A stretch of DNA of 64,000 bases from Actinokineospora sp. NBRC 105648 (GTDB taxonomy: Bacteria; Actinomycetota; Actinomycetes; Mycobacteriales; Pseudonocardiaceae). Under the pieces are notes generated by a model that saw only the letters and a list, made by a program, of their open reading frames with translations, made no database searches and was not told the origin of the DNA. Numbering within the stretch: position 1 is the first letter of the stretch; the number at the start of each line of letters is the position of its first letter. Both the position numbers and the translations under genes were made by a program. Of the stretch, positions 7,862-17,067 are shown one piece after another. The stretch is taken from NCBI RefSeq assembly GCF_030269645.1, contig NZ_BSTR01000002.1, forward strand, positions 186,001-250,000. The letters are read 5' to 3'.

Positions 7862-8560
7862 GTGAGTGACTCTCCAGTAGTGCTGATCACCGGCGGTGGC
7901 AGCGGCATCGGTGCCGCGGCCGCCCGCCAACTGCTCGACCTCGGCTGGCGGGTGACGATCACCGGCCGGGACGCGGACAGGCTCGCCCGCTTCGCCGCGG
8001 AGGTGGGCGGGCCCGACGGCCTGCTCACGCTGCCGGGTGACGCGGCCGACCTCCCAACGGTCGAGCACGCCGTGCGCGCCACCGTCGAGCGGTTCGGCAG
8101 GCTCGACACCGTGGTCGCCAACGCCGGCTTCGCCACGCACGACTCGGTCGTGGACGGCGACCCGGCGGGTTGGCGGGACATGGTGCTCACCAACGTGCTC
8201 GGGCCGGCCTTGCTGATCCGCGCGTCGATCGACGAGCTCCGCAAGACGCGCGGCCGCGTAGTCCTGGTCGGTAGCGTCGCCGGGTTCGTGAACACCCCGG
8301 GCAACATCTACGGCGCGACGAAGTGGGCGGTCACCGGCCTGGCCGAGAACACCCGCCGCGCGGTGACCGCCGACGGCGTGGGGGTCACGCTGATCGCGCC
8401 CGGGCGCACCGAGACCCCGTTCTGGGGCGACCACGAGCTGCCCGAGGGACGGATCATGACCTCGGACGAGGTGGCCGCGTCGATCACCTGGGCGGTCACC
8501 CAGCCCGAGGGCGTGGACATCAACACGGTCGTGCTCCGCCCGAAGGGGCAGCCGGTCTGA
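7862..8560 (+). CDS. Short-chain dehydrogenase/reductase
   Basis: 232 residues, classical SDR. The cofactor loop is TGGGSGIG near the N-terminus, followed by NAG (VVANAGF), the catalytic Ser in VGSVAG and the YxxxK pair in IYGATKWAV. The Arg of ITGRDADR after the second strand favours NADP(H). The substrate cannot be read from the sequence. The GTG at 7862 follows GGGGG. It is monocistronic, with its own promoter and a strong hairpin after it. Confidence 0.9.
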   Translation: MSDSPVVLITGGGSGIGAAAARQLLDLGWRVTITGRDADRLARFAAEVGGPDGLLTLPGDAADLPTVEHAVRATVERFGRLDTVVANAGFATHDSVVDGDPAGWRDMVLTNVLGPALLIRASIDELRKTRGRVVLVGSVAGFVNTPGNIYGATKWAVTGLAENTRRAVTADGVGVTLIAPGRTETPFWGDHELPEGRIMTSDEVAASITWAVTQPEGVDINTVVLRPKGQPV

Positions 8561-8579
8561 GCGTCCATTAAGGACTGAT

Positions 8580-8621
8580 GGGGACGTGGCCGCCCAGGGT
8601 TCGACGGGCGGTCACGTCCCC
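8580..8621 (+). terminator. Hairpin terminator after the SDR gene
   Basis: A 16-bp stem with one mismatch (GGGGACGTG-CCGCCC arm, 10-nt loop, matching GGGCGG-CACGTCCCC arm) follows the SDR stop by 19 nt. It ends 3 nt before the first plausible ATG of the next gene, which argues against the upstream GTG at 8586 as that gene's start. Confidence 0.75.
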
Positions 8622-8624
8622 GCC

Positions 8625-10004
8625 ATGTCCGGCGTGTACGCACAGGAGATGCGCCGAACTGTGCGGTTCGTGGCCCTGTCCGCGGTTGTCGTGCTGGCGA
8701 CGGGCGTGCCCGCGCACGCCGCGCCGCGCCTCTCCCGAGACCCGGTGTCGGTCATCTACGACCGCGATCACGCCCTGCACGTGCTCAACGGCGGGGCCAC
8801 CGACGACGACCTGCGCACCCGCACGGACAAGCTGGCCGCCAGCGCGTGGGGGTTCTTCCGCGGCACCTCCCCGTTGTACTACCGCGATCTCGGTGAGTTG
8901 GCCCCGTCCGCCTACGCCACCGCGGGCGGCGACGTGTGGGTCACCGGCGACGCGCACCTGGAGAACACCGGCGCCGACCGCGGCGCGGACAACGTGGAGC
9001 AGTACCAGCTGACCGACACCGACGACGCCTGGCGCGGCTCCTGGACCTGGGAACTGCGCCGCGAGGCGGTGTCGGTGGTGCTCGCGGGCCGGGCGAACGG
9101 CCGCTCCGCCGCCAAGACCGCCACCGACGTGGACACGCTGGTCGCCGAGTACGCGCAGTGGATCGACAAGTTCCACGGCACCGACGACGAGCTCGGGTGG
9201 CGGCTCACCGACGCCAACACCTCGGACCTGAGCAACGACCTCATCGCCGCCGCGGCCGCCGACAAGCGCGCGGACCTGTTGTCCCGCTGGACTTCCGCCA
9301 GCGGGTCGACCCGGGTGTTCAAGTCCGACCCCGAGTTGCAGGCGGTGTCCGCCACGACACGCTCCCAGGTCGTCAGCGCCGTCGTGGCCTACCGCAGCAC
9401 GGCGGGGGATCCGCTGTCCGCGGGCGAGGCTGTGGTCAAGGACGTCCGCCGCAGGCTCGGCGCGGGCACCGGCAGCCTGGGCCGCTACCGGTGGTACGCC
9501 TTGGTGGAAGGCGACACCACGGCGACCTCCGACGACCGGATCCTGGAGCTGAAGCAGGAGGTCGACCCGGCGCCCAAACCACTGGCGCCCGGCGCGACCA
9601 CACTCACCGGCGGACAGCGGCCCGCGCTGGCGCTGCGCTGGTTGGCCGCGCAGTCCGACCCGCTGGCGGGCTGGGCGAGCGTGGGCCCGGTGCCGGTGCT
9701 GGTCCGGGAGAAGTCGCCGTTCGCCGAGGACCTGGCCATCGCGGACCTGACATCGTCGACGATCTGGGACGACACCGTCCGCGACACCGCTCGGCTGCTG
9801 GCCGCCGCGCACTCCCGGGCCGACCGCGACATCGCGGGCACCGGTCTCGCGTACTCGGCCGACGCGGCCATCGACGGCGCGATCACCTCGGTTTCCGGGC
9901 TGCAGGGCGAAACTCGGGCGTTCGCCACGTCTTACGCCGATCAGGTGACCGCAGATTGGCAGGCGTACGTGACGGCGAAGAACAGCGGCCGGCCGCTGTT
10001 CTGA
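8625..10004 (+). CDS. Secreted DUF2252 family protein
   Basis: About 459 residues. The signal peptide runs from MRRTVRFVAL to a cleavage site near AHA-AP. The rest matches DUF2252, a protein-kinase-like fold family common in actinobacteria, seen in AWGFFRGTSPLYYRD and VTGDAHLENTG (the Asp-His pair of the phosphotransfer loop). Activity is unproven for the family, and secretion makes an ATP-dependent kinase role unlikely. The start is uncertain: ATG at 8625 is just after the terminator stem, while ATG at 8649 has AGGAG directly abutting it. Confidence 0.82.
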   Translation: MSGVYAQEMRRTVRFVALSAVVVLATGVPAHAAPRLSRDPVSVIYDRDHALHVLNGGATDDDLRTRTDKLAASAWGFFRGTSPLYYRDLGELAPSAYATAGGDVWVTGDAHLENTGADRGADNVEQYQLTDTDDAWRGSWTWELRREAVSVVLAGRANGRSAAKTATDVDTLVAEYAQWIDKFHGTDDELGWRLTDANTSDLSNDLIAAAAADKRADLLSRWTSASGSTRVFKSDPELQAVSATTRSQVVSAVVAYRSTAGDPLSAGEAVVKDVRRRLGAGTGSLGRYRWYALVEGDTTATSDDRILELKQEVDPAPKPLAPGATTLTGGQRPALALRWLAAQSDPLAGWASVGPVPVLVREKSPFAEDLAIADLTSSTIWDDTVRDTARLLAAAHSRADRDIAGTGLAYSADAAIDGAITSVSGLQGETRAFATSYADQVTADWQAYVTAKNSGRPLF

Positions 10005-10138
10005 CTCTGGCGGCCCGCCGTTGTTTCTGGGGAGGTGGTGCGGCTGTCGTGCCGTCGGTCTGGATCGCTTGTCGTGTGGGGCCCCGTTCCCGGCCGGATC
10101 GTGGCCGCGCTGTCGGTGGTGTGGCCTACCTTGGGCAC

Positions 10139-10564
10139 ATGGCACTCACGCGAGACGAGCGAGAGCAGTTCCTGGCCGAGCCGCACATCGGCGCCCTGGC
10201 CGTCGACGCCGGACCCGACCGGGGCCCGCTCACCATCCCGATCTGGTACCAGTACACCCCCGGCGGCGAACTGTGGGTGATGACCGGCGCCACGTCCCGC
10301 AAGGCCAAGCTCATCCTTGCGGCGAACCGGTTCTCCCTGATGGTTGAGCGGGTCGAGCCCACGGTGCGCTACGTGTCGGTGGAGGGCCCGGTCTCCCGCA
10401 CCGAGCCCGGGACCGCCGAACTCCTCCGGGAGATGTGCGCACGGTACGTGGCCCCGGAGAAGCTGGAGGACTACCTGGCCTTCGCCACCGCCAACCACGG
10501 CGAACAGATCGCCATCTACCTCCAGCCCCAGCGGTGGTTGTCGGCAGACATGGGGGAGTCGTAA
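10139..10564 (+). CDS. Pyridoxamine 5'-phosphate oxidase-like (split-barrel flavin) protein
   Basis: 141 residues, the usual size of single-domain split-barrel proteins. It starts with a typical leader (TRDEREQFLAEPHIGALAVD), followed by the strand PLTIPIWYQYTPGGELWV and ATSRKAKLI. By family it binds FMN or F420 and reduces small molecules or acts as a general-stress flavoprotein; the cofactor cannot be decided here. The ATG at 10139 lies 6 nt after TACCTT, giving a leaderless transcript. No operon partner. Confidence 0.85.
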   Translation: MALTRDEREQFLAEPHIGALAVDAGPDRGPLTIPIWYQYTPGGELWVMTGATSRKAKLILAANRFSLMVERVEPTVRYVSVEGPVSRTEPGTAELLREMCARYVAPEKLEDYLAFATANHGEQIAIYLQPQRWLSADMGES

Positions 10565-10981
10565 CCCTCCACGCGGCCACCGCCAGTGAGACTGCCCGCT
10601 CACCCGGGTGACCGGTCGCACCCCACCTGAGTGACGAGCCACGATCACCCTCACCCAGGCGACGAGCCGATGTCACCCCAACGAGCGATGTGGATACGGA
10701 ACTAGAACGCCTGTTCGATTCGTTGCTCAAGAAGTCGGTGCGAGCGGGGGCCCGACGGACTCCACTGACCACCCCACCCAGACCCCCGACGCTCCGCCCA
10801 GACTGGCAGCACCGCCCCCCGATGTTCCCACCCGACGATGTTCGCACCCGACTGGACGTTCCGACCCGACCGGCAGCGGCGACCCCCGATGTACCGCCCC
10901 GACTGGCAGCGGCCCGAGTAAGGCGTGGACTCGACCTAGCGGACTCGCTTTCGTGTCAGGTCGACCCGATTCGCGTCGACC

Positions 10982-11050
10982 TGGTCCGCCGGGATGGACC
11001 AGCCTGGTCCGCCGGGATGGACCAGCCTGGTCCGCCGGGATGGGCCAGCG
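10982..11050 (+). repeat. Three 23-bp tandem repeats
   Basis: Three head-to-tail copies of a 23-bp unit (10982-11004, 11005-11027, 11028-11050; only the last has two changes). Each unit begins TGGTCC and ends GGACCA or nearly so, and can fold into its own small hairpin. They lie in a long stretch without a convincing gene (10565-11654). A possible 129-codon frame at 10690-11079 spans them but has no ribosome site and no recognisable domain. Confidence 0.8.
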
Positions 11051-11163
11051 ATCCCGCCCAATCCGCCCGCACGGGCTAGTTGCCCCGGCGGATGGCTAGT
11101 TGCCTCGGCGGATCAGGTCGGAGCCCCGCGCTCGATCGGAGCCGGGGTGTCGAGAGCGAGGCT

Positions 11164-11512
11164 TGGTGATCGAGTAGTGCTGGGGTGGGACGTGGCCTGG
11201 TGATCGGGCAGCGTCGAGGTGGGGCATGGCTTGGTGATCGGGCAGCGTCGGGGTGGGCGTGGCCTGGTGATGTCGGGGTGGGGCGTGGGCTGGTGATCGG
11301 GCAGGGTCGGGGTGGGGTGGGGTGTGGTTTGGTGATCGGGCGAGGCCGGGGTGGAGGCGTGGCCTGGTGATCGAGCTGAGCCGGGGTTTGGGTTGGTGAT
11401 CGAGCCGGAGCGCCGGAGCGGGGGTTGTGGGATGGCGATCGGGCTGAGCCGGGGTTTGGGTTGGTGATCGGATCGGGCCGAGCCGTGGTGGGGGCGTGGG
11501 CTGGTGATCGGC
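11164..11512. repeat. Imperfect minisatellite with about 11 copies of a 30-40 bp unit
   Basis: The octamer TGGTGATC (or a one-base variant) recurs about eleven times at 25-41 bp spacing, followed by GGGCAGCGTCGGGGTGGGGCGTGG-like stretches that vary in length. Purines predominate on the plus strand. The minus strand can be translated as a Pro/Arg/Ser-rich low-complexity chain, but this looks like a product of the repeat, not a protein. Nothing else is visible in the stretch. Confidence 0.75.
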
Positions 11513-11579
11513 TTGGTGGGTCCCCCGGTATTTGCGTGGACATAGGGAGACTTCCTCGCCCTACGGGAAGTGGCCCTCC

Positions 11580-11669
11580 CTGCGGGGAGTTGCCCTGAGG
11601 GAAGCCGCCCTGAGGGAAGTCGCTCTGAGGGAAGTCGCTCTGCGGGGATCGGATCTACGGGGATTCGTC
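11580..11669 (+). repeat. Six 15-bp tandem repeats, pentapeptide-like on the plus strand
   Basis: Six units of 15 bp (CTGAGGGAAGTCGCT consensus) run from 11580 to 11669 and overlap the stop of the minus-strand polymerase gene. In one plus-strand frame (11532-11747, 71 codons) they read LRGVA LREAA LREVA LREVA LRGSD LRG, which resembles the pentapeptide-repeat consensus. It may be a remnant of a pentapeptide-repeat gene or chance from the repeat. Confidence 0.6.
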
Positions 11670-12644
11670 TGGCTGGCCGGGGTCTGCGTCTGGCTGGCCC
11701 GGGTCTGCGGCGCCGTCGCGTTCGTCACGGTCTGCCCATTCCAGTAGTTGGTCCAGGCGGAAGGCTTGGTTGTCGATGGTGGCGTGCAGGTCGCCGAGTT
11801 CGGCGTAGCGGGTTGGGACGGTCGCGATTGTGCACTCGCGGGGTTCGACCGAGTCGACCTCGTCCCAGCGGATCGGGGTGGAGACCGTGGCCTCGGGGAC
11901 GCCGCGGACCGAGTAGGCGCTGGCTATCGTGTGGTCGCGGGCGTTCTGGTTGTAGTCGACGAACAGGGCTCGGGGGTCGCGGTCCTTGCGCCACCACGTG
12001 GTGGTCACCTCGGTGGGGGCGCGGCGTTCGACCTCGCGGGCGAAGGCCAGGGCGGCTCGGCGGACGTCGGCGAAGCCCCACTCCGGGGTGATCCGGACGT
12101 AGACGTGCAGGCCGCTGCCGCCGGAGGTTTTGGGCCAGCCGGTGATTCCCAGGTCCGTCAGCACCTCGTGGGCCACGTGGGCGACGCGGCGGACCCGGGT
12201 GAAGTCGCAGTCGGGCATGGGGTCCAGGTCGATGCGCCACTCGTCCGGGCGTTCCGGGTCGGGGCGGCGGGAGTTCCAGGGGTGGAACTCCACTGTGGAC
12301 ATCTGGGCCGCCCAGACGACGTCGGCGAGCTTGGTGACGCACAGTTCGTCCGCGTACCGGTTGTACCGGGGGAAGTGCAGTCGGACCGTCTCCAGCCACG
12401 GGGGTGCGCCGTGCGGGACGCGCTTCTGGTGCACCTTCTCGCCCGCGACGCCGGTCGGGAACCGGTGCAGCATGCACGGTCGCTCCCGCAGTGCGCGCAC
12501 GATGCCCTCGCCGACGGACAGGTAGTACTGGACGAGGTCCAGCTTTGTCTCCCCCCGCGCGGGGAAGTACACCCGGTCCGGGTTGGACACGCGGACGGTG
12601 AACTCCCCGACCGCTACCTCTACCGACGGACTCTTGGTCGCCAT
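11655..12644 (-). CDS. LigD-type polymerase domain protein (archaeo-eukaryotic primase family)
   Basis: 329 residues, a stand-alone polymerase domain of the kind used in Ku/LigD double-strand-break repair and in other gap-filling pathways. The conserved blocks are VSNPDRVYFP, the metal-binding DLDP (RIDLDPMPDCDF), GGSGLHVYV and the DYNQNARDHT segment. No ligase or nuclease domain is attached and no ku gene is nearby. The tail has two DPGQPDxD-like repeats. The ATG at 12644 is 6 nt after TACGTT, giving a leaderless transcript. An upstream ATG at 12722 would add unrelated sequence. Confidence 0.9.
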   Translation of the reverse strand: MATKSPSVEVAVGEFTVRVSNPDRVYFPARGETKLDLVQYYLSVGEGIVRALRERPCMLHRFPTGVAGEKVHQKRVPHGAPPWLETVRLHFPRYNRYADELCVTKLADVVWAAQMSTVEFHPWNSRRPDPERPDEWRIDLDPMPDCDFTRVRRVAHVAHEVLTDLGITGWPKTSGGSGLHVYVRITPEWGFADVRRAALAFAREVERRAPTEVTTTWWRKDRDPRALFVDYNQNARDHTIASAYSVRGVPEATVSTPIRWDEVDSVEPRECTIATVPTRYAELGDLHATIDNQAFRLDQLLEWADRDERDGAADPGQPDADPGQPDESP

Positions 12645-12720
12645 ACCGACAACGTAGCCGCCGGTTCGACCTGCGGAAACAGCTTGCACCGAAGGTGGGC
12701 GAGCCGAAACCATCCCCACC

Positions 12721-13380
12721 ATGAACCCTCGTGCGCGGGAGCTGGTGCTCGAGGTCGTGGAGCAGCGCTACCCCCGAGCCCTCGCGGCGTTCCTGGCGGG
12801 TAGCCACGCGGCGGGCACCGCGACGCGCACCTCGGACATCGACCTCGTCGTGATCCACGCGGGCCCGGCGCACCGAGACACCATCCGCCACGGTTCTCAA
12901 CTAGTCGAGGTCTTCGCGCACTCCCGCGCCTCGCTTTGGGAGTTCGTCGATCGGGAGACCGAGCTCCGGCGGTCACCCTTGCTGCACATGTGCGCCACCG
13001 GTGTCCTGGTGCGCGACCGGGACGCAGTGGGCGCCGGGATCCAGGCTCAAGCCGTGCGGCGCTTCGCCGCCGGGCCGCCGCCGTTGTCCGATCACGAGCG
13101 TGATGACGCCCGCTACGCAGTCACTGACCTGCTCGACGACCTCGACGGCGCACGTGACCCCGGTGAGGCCGTCTTCGTCTCCGCGCGGTTGCTGGTCGAG
13201 GTCGCGCGGCTCGCCCTGGCGCGCGACCGGCAGTGGCTCGGCAACGGCAAGTGGCTCTGGCGCAGGCTTCACGCCCACGACCCGGCGCTGGCCGAGACGC
13301 TGCGCACCGACCCCCGAACCGGTGCGGTCGAGGTGCTGGGCCGCGTCGGTGGTTCGTTGCGGGACGGCTACCGGCGCTGA
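12721..13380 (+). CDS. Nucleotidyltransferase domain protein
   Basis: 219 residues. The N-terminal minimal nucleotidyltransferase motif is GSHAAGTATRTSDIDLVV (about residues 26-43), with GS and the DxD metal ligands intact. The C-terminal half is helical and carries no known domain. Related proteins transfer nucleotides to drugs, RNA or proteins, and some are antitoxins of HEPN toxins; no HEPN partner is adjacent. The substrate is unknown. Divergent from the LigD-type polymerase gene. Confidence 0.8.
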   Translation: MNPRARELVLEVVEQRYPRALAAFLAGSHAAGTATRTSDIDLVVIHAGPAHRDTIRHGSQLVEVFAHSRASLWEFVDRETELRRSPLLHMCATGVLVRDRDAVGAGIQAQAVRRFAAGPPPLSDHERDDARYAVTDLLDDLDGARDPGEAVFVSARLLVEVARLALARDRQWLGNGKWLWRRLHAHDPALAETLRTDPRTGAVEVLGRVGGSLRDGYRR

Positions 13381-13424
13381 GCCGCCCCGGCTGTCAGGCT
13401 GTCGGCGAAACGGTCACACCCAAA

Positions 13425-13468
13425 TAGTTGACACTGACTAGTCGAGTCGGGATAGTTGGTCCTGACTA
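13425..13468 (+). promoter_or_regulatory. Two PadR-type operators overlapping the promoter
   Basis: TAGT-N8-ACTA occurs twice (13425-13440 and 13453-13468), centre to centre 28 bp. PadR regulators typically bind ATGT-N8-ACAT-like dyads with the same 8-nt spacer. A consensus -35 TTGACA (13428-13433) is embedded in the first site and a -10 GATAGT (13451-13456) overlaps the second, 17 bp apart. Binding would block the promoter, so autorepression of the PadR-monooxygenase operon is the likely mode. Confidence 0.72.
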
Positions 13469-13484
13469 GAGATGAGGCGTGGTG

Positions 13485-14081
13485 GTGAAGCGGCGCGCGG
13501 TGGCGAACCCGCTGGCGTTGGCGGTCCTGTGTGGACTCCTGCTGGAGCCCATGCACCCGTACGAGATGGGGCGGCGGCTCAAGGAGACCGGCAAGGACCG
13601 CAACATCAAGTACAACCGGGGTTCGCTCTACATGGTCGTGGAGCAGCTGGGCAAGGCCGGGTTCATCGCCGAGCAGGAGACGGTGCGGGACACGGCCCGC
13701 CCGGAGCGCACGGTCTACGCGCTCACCGACAGCGGGCGGGCCGAGCTCTACGACTGGATGCGCGAGCTGGTGGCCCGGCCGGAGCACGAGTACCCGCGCT
13801 TCGGGGTCGCGCTGTCCCTGCTCGGTGTGCTGGCGCCGGACGAGGCGGCCGCGCTGCTCGGCGAGCGCCTGACCGCGCTCGACCGGGAGGCCGCCGACAT
13901 CCGCGCGGACACCGCCGCGGCCAAGGAGCAGGGCGTGCTGTGGGTCTTCCTGATCGAGGAGGACTACCGGCTCGCGCTGCTCGAGGCCGAGCACCGGTTC
14001 GTCACCGCCCTCATCGACTCGCTCAAGGCGCCGGAGTACGCCCGGGCCTGGCGGGCGGTGTTCGAGGAAGGGGAGACATGA
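13485..14081 (+). CDS. PadR family transcriptional repressor
   Basis: About 198 residues, a PadR subfamily 2 size. It has an N-terminal winged helix (LCGLLLEPMHPYEMGRRLKE, YNRGSLYMVVEQLGKAGFI) and a C-terminal helical dimerisation arm. Three GTG codons (13479, 13482, 13485) are possible starts; the third has the best spacing to GAGG at 13474. The stop overlaps the monooxygenase ATG (ATGA), so it most likely represses the operon until an aromatic or drug-like ligand binds. Confidence 0.88.
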   Translation: MKRRAVANPLALAVLCGLLLEPMHPYEMGRRLKETGKDRNIKYNRGSLYMVVEQLGKAGFIAEQETVRDTARPERTVYALTDSGRAELYDWMRELVARPEHEYPRFGVALSLLGVLAPDEAAALLGERLTALDREAADIRADTAAAKEQGVLWVFLIEEDYRLALLEAEHRFVTALIDSLKAPEYARAWRAVFEEGET

Positions 14082-15259
14082 TCAAGACAGCACTGGTGGC
14101 GGGCGGCGGCATCGCCGGGCCGGTCACCGCGGTGGCGTTGCGCAAGGCGGGCGTCGAGGCGACCGTCTTCGAGGCCTACGACCTCCCGGCCGACGGCGTG
14201 GGCGGGGTGGTGATGGTCGCGCCGAACGGCCTGGACGCGCTCAGCGCGGTCGGGGTGGACGTCGGCGCCCTCGGCCACCCGACCACCACCATGGTGATGG
14301 AGGACGGGCGGGGCAAGCGGGTGATGGAGTTCCCCGGACTGCCCGACCTCCCGCCCAGCCGCACGATGTGGCGGTCGGACCTCTACCGCGCGCTGAACGA
14401 GCACGCCGTGGCGAATGGCGTGAAGGTCGAGTACGGCAAGCGGGTCGTCGCCGTCGAAGAGGGTCCGGACAGCATCACCGCGGTGTTCGCCGACGGCAGC
14501 AAGGCGACCGGCGACATCCTCATCGGCGCCGACGGGATCCGGTCGACGGTGCGCACCCTGATCGATCCGTCCGCTCCCGGCCCGGAGGCGGTGGGGTTGC
14601 TCGGCATCGGGGGCTACGGACCGCCCGTGCCCGGCACGGGCGGCCCCGAGGTCATGCACTTCGCCCAGGGCAAGCGCGCCTTCTTCGGCTACTGGGCCGA
14701 TCCCGAGGCCGACCGCACGCTCTGGTTCAGCAACCTGCCCGACCGGGGCGCGATGTCGATCGCGGAGGCGCGCGCGGTCCCCCAGGACGAGTGGCTGCGG
14801 CTGCTGCGCGCGGCGCACGCCGACGACGTTCCCGCTCGCGACGTGCTTGACGGCGCCGGGGACCTGCAGGTCATCGGCTCGCTGGAGATCCTGCCGACGG
14901 TCCCGCGCTGGCACCGCGGCCGGATGGTGCTGGTCGGCGACTCCGCGCACGCACCCTCGCCCAGCTCCGGCCAGGGGGTGTCGCTCACCGCCGAGAGCGC
15001 CGTGCAGGTGGCCCGCTGCCTGCGGGACCTGCCCGACCACGCGAGCGCGTTCGCCGCGTACGAACGGCTGCGCCGGCCCCGGGTGGAGAAGATCGCCGCC
15101 GCGGCCCGGCGGGTCAACCGGAACAAGGCCGCGGGGCCGGTGGCGCGCGCCGTCACCGCGCTCGTCGCGCCGGTCGTGGCCAAGCTCCTCACGCCGCAGC
15201 GGATGTTCGGTGAGACGCACTCCCACCACATCGAGTGGGACGAGCCGGTCACCGGCTGA
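14078..15259 (+). CDS. FAD-dependent aromatic monooxygenase (PHBH/TetX type)
   Basis: 393 residues. It shows the Rossmann FAD motif VAGGGIAGPVTAVAL, a conserved DG motif (IGADGIRSTVR) and the GD motif LVGDSAHAPSPSSGQG: the complete single-component flavin hydroxylase pattern. It uses NAD(P)H and O2 to hydroxylate a small aromatic or drug-like molecule. Co-transcription with a PadR repressor suggests inducible detoxification, though TetX-type resistance cannot be told from catabolism by sequence alone. ATG at 14078 overlaps the PadR stop. Confidence 0.9.
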   Translation: MIKTALVAGGGIAGPVTAVALRKAGVEATVFEAYDLPADGVGGVVMVAPNGLDALSAVGVDVGALGHPTTTMVMEDGRGKRVMEFPGLPDLPPSRTMWRSDLYRALNEHAVANGVKVEYGKRVVAVEEGPDSITAVFADGSKATGDILIGADGIRSTVRTLIDPSAPGPEAVGLLGIGGYGPPVPGTGGPEVMHFAQGKRAFFGYWADPEADRTLWFSNLPDRGAMSIAEARAVPQDEWLRLLRAAHADDVPARDVLDGAGDLQVIGSLEILPTVPRWHRGRMVLVGDSAHAPSPSSGQGVSLTAESAVQVARCLRDLPDHASAFAAYERLRRPRVEKIAAAARRVNRNKAAGPVARAVTALVAPVVAKLLTPQRMFGETHSHHIEWDEPVTG

Positions 15260-15379
15260 GATCGCCCGGTCAAGATCACTCGTTGGTGTGATCCCGGCCA
15301 GCAAAGCGGCACGGCGCCAGCCGGGCACTTCTCTGTGTGGCATGCGGATGAATCAGTGGTCTTGGCTAGGGTTCGGGTC

Positions 15380-15928
15380 ATGTGGGGCGCGGTCGTGCTG
15401 GCGGGCGGGCGGGGAGCGCGGCTGGGCGGTGTCGACAAGCCCGCGCTCGTCGTCGCCGGGCGCACCCTGCTCGACCGGGCCGTCGACGCGGTCGCGGGCG
15501 CCGACCCGGTCGTCGTGGTCGGCCCCGTCCGTCCACTTGGCACTGTGGTGCGCTGGACCCGTGAGGGGACACCGGGTTCCGGCCCGGTGGCCGCCCTCGC
15601 CGCGGGCCTCGCGGTCGTCGACCGCGCCGACGACGCCGTGGTCGTCGTCCTGGCGGCAGATCTCCCGACCATTACCCGGGCGACCGTGGCGAGGCTGCGC
15701 GCGGCCGTCGGCGCTACCGGGGCTGTCCTGGTCGACAGCTCGGGTCGTGACCAGTGGCTGCTCAGTGCCTGGCGCGTGGGAGTCTTGCGGGCAGCACTTC
15801 CGGTCGTGGTGGAGAACGCCTCGCTGCGGGGTGTCCTGTCCGGACTGGGCGCGGCGCGGGTACCCGATGTCGACGGCTCGTCCACCGACATCGACACCCC
15901 GGCCGACCTCACGCCGTTCACAGAGTGA
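15380..15928 (+). CDS. MobA-like NTP transferase (molybdenum cofactor guanylyltransferase family)
   Basis: 182 residues. The nucleotide-binding signature LAGGRGARLGGVDKP is at the N-terminus, and the metal-binding Asp is in VLAADLPTI. The size fits a single MobA/MocA domain that transfers GMP or CMP to molybdopterin. No other moco gene is near, so the exact substrate is unproven. ATG at 15380 lies 7 nt after TAGGGT, giving a leaderless transcript; a longer in-frame reading from 15335 adds sequence without a family match. Confidence 0.85.
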   Translation: MWGAVVLAGGRGARLGGVDKPALVVAGRTLLDRAVDAVAGADPVVVVGPVRPLGTVVRWTREGTPGSGPVAALAAGLAVVDRADDAVVVVLAADLPTITRATVARLRAAVGATGAVLVDSSGRDQWLLSAWRVGVLRAALPVVVENASLRGVLSGLGAARVPDVDGSSTDIDTPADLTPFTE

Positions 15929-15999
15929 GTTCACAGGGCTCACACCGCCTGTCCGGTTGGCTGTAGGTGCCTGAGATATCCGTGTTGAGGAGGATGCCG

Positions 16000-17063
<1,064 letters not shown>

Positions 17064-17067
<4 letters not shown>

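Noticed and set aside
10690-11079. 129-codon plus-strand frame in the repeat region
   Set aside because: No ribosome site, no domain, ends in direct translation of the 23-bp repeats.
10982-11512. CRISPR array
   Set aside because: Repeats are adjacent or degenerate, without unique spacers, and no cas gene is present.
11076-11543. 155-codon minus-strand Pro/Arg/Ser-rich frame
   Set aside because: Only a reading of the degenerate minisatellite; no start signal.
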